From Neisseriaceae bacterium (lineage in GTDB: Bacteria; Pseudomonadota; Gammaproteobacteria; Burkholderiales; Neisseriaceae), in assembly GCA_017991555.1 (NCBI GenBank), contig JAGOQM010000004.1, forward strand, positions 144,273 to 208,272: a stretch of DNA of 64,000 bases, in the 5' to 3' direction. How positions within the stretch are numbered: position 1 is the first letter of the stretch; the number at the start of each line of letters is the position of its first letter. Position numbers and translations under genes: made by a program. Below the pieces are notes generated by a model, which saw only the letters and a list, made by a program, of their open reading frames with translations, had not been told where the DNA came from and searched no databases. This document shows positions 36,340-44,922 of the stretch, piece by piece.

Positions 36340-37590
36340 TTAAGCGCCGTATACCGGTAGTTTTTTGCACAAGGCTTGAACTTCAGTGGCCACGCGGTCA
36401 ATAGTGGCTTGGTCTTCTGGGTTGTCCAAAACGTCGGCAATTAGGTTGGCCAATTGACGGGTTTCTTCTTCCTTGAAGCCACGAGTGGTGATCGCAGGGG
36501 TGCCCAAACGCACGCCAGAAGTCACGAATGGTTTTTCTGGATCGTTAGGGATGGCGTTTTTGTTCACGGTGATGTGGGCTTTACCCAAAACTTCTTCGGC
36601 CAATTTACCGGTGATTTTCTTAGGCTGTAGGTCAACCAGCATCAAGTGGCTGTCGGTACGGCCAGAAATAATGCGTAGGCCACGTTCGATCAAGGTGTCG
36701 GCCAATACTTGGGCGTTTACTTTAACCTGTTTGGCGTAGGCCTTAAAGTCGTCAGTCGCGGCTTCTTTGAACGAAACGGCTTTAGCAGCAATCACGTGCA
36801 TCAACGGGCCACCTTGTAGCGATGGGAAAATCGCAGAGTTCAAGGCTTTGGCGTGCTCTTCTGTACGGGTCAAGATGATGCCGCCACGAGGGCCACGTAG
36901 GGTTTTGTGGGTGGTGCTGGTCACAAAGTCTGCGTAAGGCACTGGGTTCGGGTATTCGCCCGCGGCGATTAGGCCAGCGTAGTGAGCCATGTCAACGAAT
37001 AGGTAGGCGCCTACTTTGTCAGCGATTTCGCGGAAGCGGGCCCAGTCGATCACTAAAGAGTAAGCAGAAGCGCCGGCCACGATCATTTTAGGTTTGTGTT
37101 CTAGCGCTAATTTTTCGACTTCGTCGTAGTTTAATACTTCGTTTTCGTCCAAACCATAGGTAATGGCGTTGTATAGCTTGCCAGAAATGTTCACTGAAGC
37201 GCCGTGGGTCAAGTGACCACCGTGAGCCAAGCTCATGCCCAAGATGGTGTCGCCTGGTTTCAATACTGAAGAGTAAACCGCTTGGTTGGCCTGTGAGCCA
37301 GAGTGTGGCTGAACGTTGGCATACGCGGCACCGAATAGGGCTTTTAAGCGATCAATGGCCAACTGTTCGGCAACGTCTACGTATTCACAACCGCCGTAGT
37401 AACGTTTGCCAGGATAGCCCTCAGCATATTTGTTGGTTAAGTAAGAGCCTTGTGCTTCCATAACCGCATAGCTGACGTAGTTTTCAGAAGCAATTAATTC
37501 AACGTGGTCTTCTTGACGCACTTTTTCTTGCGCCATGGCTTGGGCTAATTCAGGATCAAACGCATCTATTGTTACTTTTTTTGAAAACAT
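36340..37590 (-). CDS. glyA: Serine hydroxymethyltransferase
   Basis: PLP enzyme that converts serine and tetrahydrofolate to glycine and methylene-THF, the main one-carbon source. The PLP lysine is in [14 protein letters not shown] (about residue 229). [11 protein letters not shown] and HGGHLTHG are further cofactor/folate motifs. Length 416 residues is normal. The leader reads CAAAGGA seven bases before the ATG. I saw no glycine riboswitch in the 116-base upstream gap. Confidence 0.97.
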   Translation of the reverse strand: MFSKKVTIDAFDPELAQAMAQEKVRQEDHVELIASENYVSYAVMEAQGSYLTNKYAEGYPGKRYYGGCEYVDVAEQLAIDRLKALFGAAYANVQPHSGSQANQAVYSSVLKPGDTILGMSLAHGGHLTHGASVNISGKLYNAITYGLDENEVLNYDEVEKLALEHKPKMIVAGASAYSLVIDWARFREIADKVGAYLFVDMAHYAGLIAAGEYPNPVPYADFVTSTTHKTLRGPRGGIILTRTEEHAKALNSAIFPSLQGGPLMHVIAAKAVSFKEAATDDFKAYAKQVKVNAQVLADTLIERGLRIISGRTDSHLMLVDLQPKKITGKLAEEVLGKAHITVNKNAIPNDPEKPFVTSGVRLGTPAITTRGFKEEETRQLANLIADVLDNPEDQATIDRVATEVQALCKKLPVYGA

Positions 37591-37706
37591 AAAGATTCCT
37601 TTGCTGATGGATCAATTGGCAAACGGCCATTGGCTGGCCTTATAGTGACTCTGTATTCTAGCCTATATTGCCCAAATTTTGGGGGGAATATCGACAGGTT
37701 TATTGC

Positions 37707-38186
37707 TTATGGCGCTAACTGCTTCTTTTGGATAAGAGACAGCAGTTGCTGGCAGCCATCAAGAATAATTTGATAGGTTTCATCAAAGTTTTTTGTAAAC
37801 CAAGGGTCGGGCACGCCCGCTACGGTGAAGTTTTGGCACAGATCTGTGAGCTTAAGGACCTTATTGGCGTTGCCAAAACAGGCTTCGGTATCGAGCGCGT
37901 TTTGATCGTCCATCACCACAATATAGTCAAAATGCTGCTGATCCTGGGCCAATAGCTTGCGGCTTTGAAAGCCAGGTAGGCTGATGCCGTGCTGCTGTAG
38001 CTGCGCACGGGTGCCTAAATGCTCTGGCTTGCCATCATGCCAGCCAGAGGTGCCGGCGCTGTCAACGCTGACCTTGGCGCTCAGATTGGCTTCGTCCAGC
38101 AGCCGGCGCATCACGCCTTCTGCCATGGGTGAGCGGCAAATATTGCCTAGGCACACAAAGAGAATAGACGCGTTTGCTTGGCTCAT
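37707..38186 (-). CDS. Low-molecular-weight protein-tyrosine phosphatase
   Basis: Cytoplasmic cysteine phosphatase of 159 residues. The P-loop is FVCLGNICRSPMAEG (CX5RS, cysteine about residue 12) and the general-acid loop is VPDPWF (DPWF replaces the common DPY/WY form). It overlaps the upstream 370-residue gene by 4 bases (ATGA), so they are one operon. The natural substrate is unknown. No tyrosine kinase or capsule gene is adjacent, so a role in exopolysaccharide control cannot be inferred from context. Confidence 0.92.
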   Translation of the reverse strand: MSQANASILFVCLGNICRSPMAEGVMRRLLDEANLSAKVSVDSAGTSGWHDGKPEHLGTRAQLQQHGISLPGFQSRKLLAQDQQHFDYIVVMDDQNALDTEACFGNANKVLKLTDLCQNFTVAGVPDPWFTKNFDETYQIILDGCQQLLSLIQKKQLAP

Positions 38187-39295
38187 GACAGTAGTTTTTC
38201 CTGAGTTAAGGGGTTGACGCTGTTTAGCTTCAATGCTTCTTCATAGGTGGGCATGTTGGCGTCTAGAGGCACGATGTCTTGGCATAGGCGCACGTGTTCT
38301 ACTTGGCACTCAACCAGTAATTCCAAGAAGTTTTGCAAAATCAGCTCCATGTTGTCCAATGGCGACAAGGGCCAAGCAAATACTTGTTCTGGCAGACCGT
38401 AATTACTTTCGGTGGCGTTAAACGTAAACATGAGGTTGCCGCCTTCTTGTGGGGCAATGACCACGCCCACGCGCCCGCTTTGCAGGCGTACGGCACGAAT
38501 GGCATTGCCGGCAAACACGTCTAAAGCCATTTGCAGGCGCATTTTGCCGCCTTCAACCATGGCGTTGAATACGGGGTAAGGCGGTAGTGGGTTGGCAAAA
38601 ATGGTGCAACCAGCCTGCTTGAAGTGTTCGTTGAAGACTTGCATCAAGGGTAGGGCAGCCTGACGCAGCGCGCTGCCCAAGGTTAGGGTGGTGGCTTCTT
38701 TGGTATAGCCCAGTGCGTACACTACTTCGACCGACTGACCCTGCGGGGCGTACAGGACGCTGGCGGGTAGGGCTTCGAGCATGGCTTGGGCGGCGTTGGC
38801 GCTTTCTTTGGCCTGATACCACTGGCTGGCTTTGATGGCCGACAGGTTGGTGGCCGACAGCAATTCTGGGTGCCAATGGATGGCGTCGGTGTTGGCGGTG
38901 ACGTCGTGGCTCTTGAAACATTCATTAATGGCCGCAACTGGTGTTTGTGGGTTGAGGTTGGCTTCTTGCTGGGTACCGACCACCACAATGATGGGCAAAG
39001 CGAACCATTGAACTTGTTGCTCGTTTTGAGGGACTAAGCTTTTATTAAGGCCTTGCCAGATGGTTTGGTAAGTGGCTTGATTCGGCACCATCGATAAAGC
39101 CACAGACAGGCCCAAGAAATGATCCTCGGCCAACATTCGGTTAATCGCTGCTTGCAGTTCAGATGCGCTCAGGCTTTTGTCAGCCGCACCAGTGGCGTTC
39201 AGAATCATGCTGGCGTGGCGCAGTAATTCATTGCCAGGAGGGGTTGCAGGGTATTGTCGAGGGTCTGTGATGTGTTGGGTTAACGATGTAAACAT
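38183..39295 (-). CDS. Conserved hypothetical protein, 370 residues
   Basis: I do not recognise this family. No signal peptide, transmembrane segment or catalytic motif is evident, so it is probably cytoplasmic. The sequence alternates helical stretches (residues 1-80) with beta-like segments such as WFALPIIVVVGTQQEA and GRVGVVIAPQEGGNLMFTF. It is alanine- and leucine-rich with few cysteines. It is translated first in an operon with the tyrosine phosphatase (4-base overlap) and is divergent from the sRNA locus. It may be a substrate or partner of the phosphatase, but that rests on context only. Confidence 0.75.
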   Translation of the reverse strand: MFTSLTQHITDPRQYPATPPGNELLRHASMILNATGAADKSLSASELQAAINRMLAEDHFLGLSVALSMVPNQATYQTIWQGLNKSLVPQNEQQVQWFALPIIVVVGTQQEANLNPQTPVAAINECFKSHDVTANTDAIHWHPELLSATNLSAIKASQWYQAKESANAAQAMLEALPASVLYAPQGQSVEVVYALGYTKEATTLTLGSALRQAALPLMQVFNEHFKQAGCTIFANPLPPYPVFNAMVEGGKMRLQMALDVFAGNAIRAVRLQSGRVGVVIAPQEGGNLMFTFNATESNYGLPEQVFAWPLSPLDNMELILQNFLELLVECQVEHVRLCQDIVPLDANMPTYEEALKLNSVNPLTQEKLLS

Positions 39296-39428
39296 GAATC
39301 AATCCGCCGAATTAAAGTGTGAATAAGGAATAGGCCCAATTATCGCATAAAAAAAGCGGCATGGTTTTTGGGTTTAAATATAAAAATGTTCATTTGTGTT
39401 GGCATTTTTAGTCTTTTTGCGTTCATAG

Positions 39429-39446
39429 TTATTCGATATCGAATAA
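39429..39446. promoter_or_regulatory. 18-bp perfect palindrome, candidate operator
   Basis: TTATTCGATATCGAATAA is fully self-complementary. It lies between the divergent 370-residue gene (start 39295) and the promoter of sRNA A (-35 at 39493). The binding protein is unknown. Confidence 0.45.
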
Positions 39447-39492
39447 AATAGGGTTTATTTCCCTCTTTTTTAAAATAAAACGCAAAAAGAAC

Positions 39493-39521
39493 TTGCTTTA
39501 TGTTCGGTTATGGAAGATAAT
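39493..39521 (+). promoter_or_regulatory. Promoter of sRNA A
   Basis: TTGCTT and GATAAT with a 17-base spacer; predicted start near 39528, directly before the first hairpin. Confidence 0.65.
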
Positions 39522-39527
39522 GATCTT

Positions 39528-39616
39528 CATCAGGTGGCTCTAGTCCACTTGATAGTTTCTCCTCTATTTCTCCTTTGTAGACTTGGCGCATATCCTCGGA
39601 TGTGCGCATTTTTTTT
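39528..39616 (+). ncRNA. Sibling sRNA, copy A (NmsR/RcoF-like)
   Basis: Predicted ~89-nt RNA. The 5' hairpin is ATCAGGTGG / CCACTTGAT (39529-39537, 39545-39553), different in sequence from copies B and C but in the same place. An unpaired CU-rich stretch follows (39556-39578) with TTTCTCCT twice, complementary to ribosome binding sites. The terminator is GCGCATATCC / GGATGTGCGC and eight T (39586-39616). From the CU-rich block to the T run it matches B and C except for the terminator loop. I infer kinship with the neisserial sibling sRNAs from structure, tandem arrangement and the nearby lrp gene; no search was run. Confidence 0.78.
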
Positions 39617-39935
39617 GCCTGCGTCCAGAGCATTGGCCAGCTTTCGGTGGAATCAAGCCTTGGTCTGGTGAGGCTTAGTGTGATTTTAAACGTTCAGGGT
39701 TGCTGAACGGGCAAGGTCCCGAAAGACGCCATAGGTAGGGGAACGGTTGCTTGAGTGACGGACGGTTGCCTGTGGTTTTTTTTGCTTTTTTCTTGGTCTT
39801 CTTGGTGTTTTGTTGTAATGGGTTGAATGCAAACAATAATTTTTACTGATGCCGTTTTTTTGGGCAAAAAAACAAGGCCGAAAGCTCGAAATTGTTCGGA
39901 TCAGTGTTAAATTCTGTAATAAATCGAAAATTTCA

Positions 39936-39964
39936 TTGACGACTGAAATCTAAATAGGCATAAT
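39936..39964 (+). promoter_or_regulatory. Promoter of sRNA B
   Basis: TTGACG, 17 bases, CATAAT: a near-consensus sigma-70 promoter. The surrounding sequence is shared with copy C. Confidence 0.8.
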
Positions 39965-39970
39965 AGGCAC

Positions 39971-40064
39971 TGTTGAGGGGTTGCAATGACTCCTTAACAA
40001 GTTTCTCCTCTATTTCTCCTTTGTAGACTTGGCGCATATCCGATTGGATGTGCGCATTTTTTTT
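39971..40064 (+). ncRNA. Sibling sRNA, copy B (NmsR/RcoF-like)
   Basis: Predicted ~94-nt RNA. The 5' hairpin is GTTGAGG / CCTTAAC (39972-39978, 39992-39998), loop containing GCAATGA. The unpaired CU-rich stretch is 40002-40024. The terminator has arms GCGCATATCC / GGATGTGCGC with a GATT loop (40032-40055) and eight T. It has its own near-consensus promoter, so it is transcribed independently. In Neisseria two such sRNAs base-pair with start regions of TCA and methylcitrate cycle mRNAs; the same job is inferred here. Confidence 0.82.
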
Positions 40065-40374
40065 GTCCATACGGCGCCATGCCGTCAGGTGTTGTTTTTT
40101 TGTTCAGCCCCTGTTTTCTATATAACGTATTGAAATAGCGTCATTCCTATTTGATCTAAATGATTTTATTCTTGTTTGTGATATTTGTTGTTGTATTAAT
40201 GAGACTAAAATCCGATAGTGTTGTATTTATGTTCACACTTGTTGTGTTTTTGTTATCTTGTTGATTTTAAATGGAATGTCTGTTTTTGTGCGCTGCACTG
40301 TCCTATTTTGAACCTTGTTTTGGCCATAAATGTTCGAAATTCTCACCTAACTGTCACCTGTTTCGAAAATTTCA

Positions 40375-40403
40375 TTGACGACTGAAATCTAAATAGGCAT
40401 AAT
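40375..40403 (+). promoter_or_regulatory. Promoter of sRNA C
   Basis: TTGACG, 17 bases, CATAAT, identical to the promoter of copy B. Confidence 0.8.
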
Positions 40404-40409
40404 GGGAAC

Positions 40410-40503
40410 CGTTGAGGGGTCGCAATGACTTCTTAACAGTTTCTCCTCTATTTCTCCTTTGTAGACTTGGCGCATATCCGATTGGATGTGCGCATTTTTT
40501 TTG
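40410..40503 (+). ncRNA. Sibling sRNA, copy C (NmsR/RcoF-like)
   Basis: Predicted ~94-nt RNA, nearly identical to copy B from the promoter to the T run. In the 5' hairpin GTTGAGG pairs with TCTTAAC (40411-40417, 40431-40437): the C-to-T change against copy B keeps a G-U pair. The loop differs by one base (GGTCGCAATGA against GGTTGCAATGA). CU-rich stretch 40440-40462; terminator 40470-40502. It ends 130 bases before the DUF4105 gene. Confidence 0.82.
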
Positions 40504-40632
40504 TCTCATGCTTTTGATCATCAGCACCGTGGGCAACGTCGTGCACGGTATGCTAGTCTCACTATGGGCTCATCTCATGAGCGTTCATCTGTTTAACTTA
40601 ACCAAGCGTTTCTTTCATAGGGTTCGAAGCTC

Positions 40633-41622
40633 ATGCGCACACCCATGCTGATTTTGTGTCGTGTTGTCCTTACTTTAAGCCTGCTTTGGGGCGTGGGCCT
40701 GCTGTGGTATCAGGTCCCCGCTTTATGGTTGCGGTTGCCCTTGCTCTTATTGTGGCTGGGTTTGGGGGGGCTTGGCTGGTTGGATTTGGCCCACGGCCGT
40801 TGGTGGCGTTATGGGCTGGGTTTGTTGGCGTTGTTGCTGTTTTGGTTGATGCTCAAGCCTTCGCATGAGCGGCAGTGGGCTGACGATGTGGCCCAGCTGC
40901 TGGACGCGTCTATAGTCGGGGACGTGGTCACGTTGGATAACGTACGTGACTTTGCCTGGCGCAGCGAGACCGATTACACCGCGCGCTGGGTGACACGTCA
41001 ATACGACATCAGCCAGATCGAGTCGGCGGATTTAATTTTGTCGTATTGGATGGGGCCGGCCATCGCCCACACCTTAATTTCTTTTCGCTTCAGCGACGGG
41101 CAGCGTTTGGTGTTTTCTTTGGAAATTCGTAAAGAAGCGGGGGAGCAGTTCTCGGCCCTGGGCGGATTTTTTAAGCAATTTGAAGTGGTGGTGATTGCGG
41201 CCACGGAAGAAGACATTGTGCGCACGAGGACCAATGCTCGGGGCGAAGACGTGTATGTGTACCGTTTAAATGTGCCCCCAGCAGGGCTGCAGGCTTTGTT
41301 TAAGGAATATCTGGCAACGGCGGCGGCCATTAAGCAGCAGCCACGTTACTATCATACCTTGACCAGTAATTGCACCACCATTATCTATGATTTGGCCAAG
41401 AAAATTGTGCCGTTACCGCTGGATTATCGTTTATTGCTGTCGGGCTATTTTGCTGAATACGCTTATGACCTACAGGGCTTAATGCCCGGCTATGATTATC
41501 AGACGCTGCATGATTTAGGGCATGTGAATGCCCGCGCCTTGGCGCACGACGAGGCGTCTGCGTGGTCATACTCTGAAGCGATTCGCGTGGGCGTGCCGCA
41601 GATGGCTAGGCCGGTGCCTTAA
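40633..41622 (+). CDS. DUF4105 (Lnb N-terminal-like) membrane protein
   Basis: 329 residues. Three hydrophobic segments fill the first ~75 residues, and the remainder is probably periplasmic. The DUF4105 core contains AHTLISFRFSDGQRLVFSLEIRKE-like sequence and the conserved YHTLTSNCTTIIYDLAKK, whose His/Asn-Cys pair suggests a papain-like fold. The biochemical function is unknown; the domain is shared with the periplasmic part of lacto-N-biosidase-type proteins. Its stop overlaps convergent lrp by 4 bases. It lies directly downstream of the sRNA locus. Confidence 0.82.
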   Translation: MRTPMLILCRVVLTLSLLWGVGLLWYQVPALWLRLPLLLLWLGLGGLGWLDLAHGRWWRYGLGLLALLLFWLMLKPSHERQWADDVAQLLDASIVGDVVTLDNVRDFAWRSETDYTARWVTRQYDISQIESADLILSYWMGPAIAHTLISFRFSDGQRLVFSLEIRKEAGEQFSALGGFFKQFEVVVIAATEEDIVRTRTNARGEDVYVYRLNVPPAGLQALFKEYLATAAAIKQQPRYYHTLTSNCTTIIYDLAKKIVPLPLDYRLLLSGYFAEYAYDLQGLMPGYDYQTLHDLGHVNARALAHDEASAWSYSEAIRVGVPQMARPVP

Positions 41623-42074
41623 TCCAGATTAAGCGTCATCGACTCTTTAATTTCTTCCATGACCACGTAGCTACGGCTTTCGCGGGCGGCGGGCAGCTGT
41701 AACAGAATGGCGCCCAGCATGTTGCGGTATTCAGACATGTCGTTCAGGCGCGCCTTAATTAGATAATCGTATTCGCCCGACACCAGATGACATTCTAGGA
41801 TTTCGGGCACCTTAATCACGGCGCGGCGAAACTCATCAAAAATGTCACCCGATTTGGACGCCAGCTTGATTTCGACAAACACCAGTAGGTCTTGGCCAAT
41901 GGCCTGAGGGTTGATGCGGGTAAAATAGCCTTCAATGATGCCCTCACGCTCCATTTTTTTGACCCGTTCGGTAATGGGGGTGGTGGATAGCCCCACGTGT
42001 TCGGCCAATTCGGTCATGGAGATGCGGGCATTGTGCTGCAAGATGTTCAGAATACGGCGATCTATCTTGTCCAT
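41619..42074 (-). CDS. lrp: Lrp/AsnC family transcriptional regulator
   Basis: Amino-acid-responsive DNA-binding protein, 151 residues. The N-terminal helix-turn-helix is ISMTELAEHVGLSTTPITERVKKME, and the C-terminal RAM domain runs from about residue 65 (LVFVEIKL, LVSGEYDYLIKARL). It is divergent from dadA with 219 bases between the starts; Lrp-type activators in this position (DadR in Pseudomonas) switch on D-amino-acid dehydrogenase in response to alanine. In Neisseria, as I recall, an lrp-like gene also borders the sibling sRNAs. Confidence 0.93.
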   Translation of the reverse strand: MDKIDRRILNILQHNARISMTELAEHVGLSTTPITERVKKMEREGIIEGYFTRINPQAIGQDLLVFVEIKLASKSGDIFDEFRRAVIKVPEILECHLVSGEYDYLIKARLNDMSEYRNMLGAILLQLPAARESRSYVVMEEIKESMTLNLD

Positions 42075-42293
42075 AATGGCTTGAGTCTTTCACTGAATAT
42101 AATCATATTAAAAGATAAAACACCTTTTAGGATAGCAATTTTTGGGTGAAAAAACCAGACTAAAACGTTTAAACTTTGCCTATTCACTGTATGGGGTAAT
42201 TGCCCTAAAACGAGTGACAATTTGATTGGGTGATGGCGCAAAGACAAGCGGGCAAGACAATGACCCTTGCAGGGCGCCACAAGAGGAGACGGT

Positions 42294-43580
42294 ATGAAAG
42301 TTGTGATTTTAGGTTCAGGTGTTTTGGGTGTGACCACTGCTTGGTATTTAGCGCAAGAGGGCCACGAGGTTGTGGTGCTGGAGCGTGAGGCTGGACCAGC
42401 ATTAGAAACCAGCTTTGCCAATGCCGGTCAGGTATCGTTTGGCTATTCTTCTCCTTGGGCTGCCCCAGGCGTGCCAATGAAGGCCGTCAAATGGTTGTTC
42501 GAAGAGCATGCGCCGTTGGCGATTCGCCTCGATGGCAGCACCTTCCAGCTGCAGTGGATGTGGAATATGCTGATGAACTGTACTGAAAAAGCCTATCATC
42601 AAAATAAAGGCCGCATGGTGCGGGTGTCTGATTACAGCCGTGAAGTGTTGGCGCAGTTGCGTCGCGACACCGGCATTCAGTACGAGGGTCGCCAACAAGG
42701 CACGCTGCAAGTGTTCCGTAGCCAAAAGCAAATGGACGCCATGGCCAAAGACATTTCTGTATTAAAAGAGATGGGCGTGCCTTTTAATGTACTAGACCGT
42801 GCCGGTTGCGTGGCCGCAGAGCCTGCCTTGGCGCGCGTTCAAGAAAAAATTGTGGGTGGCCTACAGCTGCCAGAAGACGAAACCGGTGATTGCCAAATGT
42901 TCACCACCAACTTGGCCAAAATGTGTGAAGAGGCCGGTGTGGTGTTCCATTATGGACACAGCATCGAGCGCGTGAAGCATGATGGTCGCCGCGTTCAGTC
43001 GGTGATCGCCAATGGCCAAGAGTTTGCTGCCGATCACGTGGTGGTGGCTTTGGGCAGCTATTCTCGCGCCTTCTTAAAAGAATTGGAAATCAGCATTCCG
43101 GTGTACCCAATGAAGGGTTATTCTTTGACCGTGCCGATTACCAACAGCGACATGGCACCGGTGTCGACCGTGATGGATGAAACCTACAAGATTGCCATTA
43201 CCCGGTTTGACAACCGTATTCGCGTGGGCGGTATGGCAGAGCTGGGTGGGTTTGATTTGTCGTTGAACCCCAAACGCCGTGCCACATTGGAAATGTGCGT
43301 GACCGATCTATTCCCTGAAGGCGGCGTGGCTGCCGAGGGCGAGTTCTGGACCGGCCTACGCCCAATGACCCCAGATGGCACCCCCATCATGGGCGGCACC
43401 AAGTTTGAAAACATGTCTTTGAATACCGGTCACGGCACCTTGGGTTGGACCATGGGCCCAGGTTCGGGTAAAGCCATGTCAGACTTGATCAGTGGCAAGC
43501 AGCCAGAAATCGACATGCATGATTTGTCGATTCAGCGTTATGCCAAAAATGGCCAATCTTTGGTTGTGCCTTTTAAATAA
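42294..43580 (+). CDS. dadA: D-amino acid dehydrogenase
   Basis: FAD-dependent, membrane-associated dehydrogenase that oxidises D-alanine to pyruvate and feeds electrons to quinone. The FAD-binding motif is at the N-terminus: [42 protein letters not shown] and [18 protein letters not shown] are DadA-specific. 428 residues from the ATG at 42294, which has GAGGAGA upstream; a 9-codon extension is unlikely. Followed by alr after 123 bases containing an intercistronic hairpin. Confidence 0.96.
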   Translation: MKVVILGSGVLGVTTAWYLAQEGHEVVVLEREAGPALETSFANAGQVSFGYSSPWAAPGVPMKAVKWLFEEHAPLAIRLDGSTFQLQWMWNMLMNCTEKAYHQNKGRMVRVSDYSREVLAQLRRDTGIQYEGRQQGTLQVFRSQKQMDAMAKDISVLKEMGVPFNVLDRAGCVAAEPALARVQEKIVGGLQLPEDETGDCQMFTTNLAKMCEEAGVVFHYGHSIERVKHDGRRVQSVIANGQEFAADHVVVALGSYSRAFLKELEISIPVYPMKGYSLTVPITNSDMAPVSTVMDETYKIAITRFDNRIRVGGMAELGGFDLSLNPKRRATLEMCVTDLFPEGGVAAEGEFWTGLRPMTPDGTPIMGGTKFENMSLNTGHGTLGWTMGPGSGKAMSDLISGKQPEIDMHDLSIQRYAKNGQSLVVPFK

Positions 43581-43603
43581 GTCTTAAAGTGTGGCAAAAG
43601 TAT

Positions 43604-43637
43604 AAAGGCTGTCCTGTGCATGCGGGCGGCCTTTTTG
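43604..43637 (+). terminator. Imperfect hairpin between dadA and alr
   Basis: AAAGGCTGTCC pairs with GGGCGGCCTTT (G-U pairs), followed by T5. It may reduce transcription into alr. Confidence 0.6.
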
Positions 43638-43703
43638 ATGGCTTCCATTGAAGTGGTCGACTCATGAACCGCTCAAGGTGGATTAAATAAAGAGGAAATA
43701 ATC

Positions 43704-44765
43704 ATGCGTCCTTTATTGGCCCAGATTCGCCTACAGAATCTTCGCGATAATTACCAAACCTTAAAAAACATGCATGGCAATAAAATGTTGGCGGTGTTAA
43801 AAGCCAATGCTTATGGTCATGGCGCAGTGCGCTGCGCTCAAGCGCTGGCCGATTTAACCGATGGCTTTGCCGTGGCGGCCATTGAAGAGGCGTTGCAGCT
43901 GCGAGCGGCGGGGATTACCCAGCCGATCGTGCTTTTAGAAGGCGTGTTTGAAAACAGCGAGTATGCGCTGATTGACGAGCATCGGCTGTGGCCTGTGGTA
44001 CAAAACCAAGCGCAGTTGGATGGCTTTTTAGCCCATGACTGGCAACGCCCGTTAAAAGTATGGCTGAAAATGGACTCGGGCATGCACCGCGCCGGCTTCT
44101 TTCCTGAGGACTACGCCACCGCCCACGGTGTTTTGTCGGCGCATGCGCAAGTGGAAGAGGTGGTGAAAATGACCCACTTCGCGCGTTCGGACGAGCCTGA
44201 GTTAGACGTGACGGCAGAGCAGATCGCCACGTTTGATGCGGTGTGTTCGGCCCTGCCTGGGCCAGAAAGCATGGCCAACTCTGCCGCCATTTTGGCGCAT
44301 CCAGCCGCGCATCGCGACTGGGGTCGTGCGGGCCTGGCCTTGTATGGTCTGTCGCCGATGCCAAACCAGCCTTATGCCTTGAAGCCAGTGATGCGCTTGA
44401 GCACTAAAGTATTTGGTGAGCGCGTTTTACCTGCGGGTTCGCCCGTGGGTTACGGTGGGATTTTCATCACCACCGAGCCAAGCACGCGGGTGGGGCTGAT
44501 GGCCTGTGGTTATGCCGACGGCTATCCCCGTTTAGCCTCCACCGATGCGCCGATTTCGATTGATGGCAAGCGGGCGCGGGTGATTGGTCGGGTATCGATG
44601 GACATGATGACCATTGAGTTTTCGGCGCCAGAGCAGGGCATTGGCAGTGAAGTAGAGTTGTTTGGTGATTTGGTGAGCGCCAACGAAGTGGCGGAAGTGG
44701 CCGGCAGTATTGCCTATGAAATGCTGTGCAACATCAAGCGTGCGCGCTTTGAATATTTAGATTAG
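43704..44765 (+). CDS. alr: Alanine racemase
   Basis: PLP enzyme that interconverts L- and D-alanine. The PLP lysine is in MLAVLKANAYGHGA (about residue 34). The catalytic tyrosine region is SPVGYGGIFIT, and GRVSMDMMTIEF is conserved. Length 353 residues. GAGGAAA precedes the ATG. Next to dadA it forms the D-alanine catabolic pair (dadX-like role), though it could also supply cell-wall D-alanine if it is the only racemase. Confidence 0.95.
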   Translation: MRPLLAQIRLQNLRDNYQTLKNMHGNKMLAVLKANAYGHGAVRCAQALADLTDGFAVAAIEEALQLRAAGITQPIVLLEGVFENSEYALIDEHRLWPVVQNQAQLDGFLAHDWQRPLKVWLKMDSGMHRAGFFPEDYATAHGVLSAHAQVEEVVKMTHFARSDEPELDVTAEQIATFDAVCSALPGPESMANSAAILAHPAAHRDWGRAGLALYGLSPMPNQPYALKPVMRLSTKVFGERVLPAGSPVGYGGIFITTEPSTRVGLMACGYADGYPRLASTDAPISIDGKRARVIGRVSMDMMTIEFSAPEQGIGSEVELFGDLVSANEVAEVAGSIAYEMLCNIKRARFEYLD

Positions 44766-44790
44766 GCAGTTTTTTGCTTGGTTTTGAACG

Positions 44791-44817
44791 TCCCCGCCCA
44801 GATGGCGGGGATTTTTT
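44791..44817 (+). terminator. Terminator of alr
   Basis: Perfect stem TCCCCGCC / GGCGGGGA, 5-base loop, six T. Confidence 0.92.
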
Positions 44818-44922
44818 ATGGGCCGTAGCGGTAAAAAGGAATCCTGTTCGCAGCGGTATTTTTGGTTTAATCTGATGAGGGTTAGGTTTGATTCATATGG
44901 GTGGGTGACAGAAGGAGTGTGT

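Larger units (their letters stand above)
39296..40632. other. 1.3-kb protein-free region carrying the triple sRNA locus
   Basis: No protein gene. It holds a palindrome (39429-39446) and three sRNA units. Between units A and B is a small hairpin (CGTTCAG / CTGAACG, 39691-39709) without a T run. The spacers between units are AT-rich and do not resemble one another, while the units are nearly identical. Confidence 0.8.

Noticed and set aside
37591..37706. Glycine riboswitch in front of glyA
   Set aside because: The gap is only 116 bases and no paired glycine-aptamer structure is visible.
40065..40374. A fourth sRNA copy in the spacers
   Set aside because: The CU-rich block and terminator occur only three times; the spacer sequences carry no further match.
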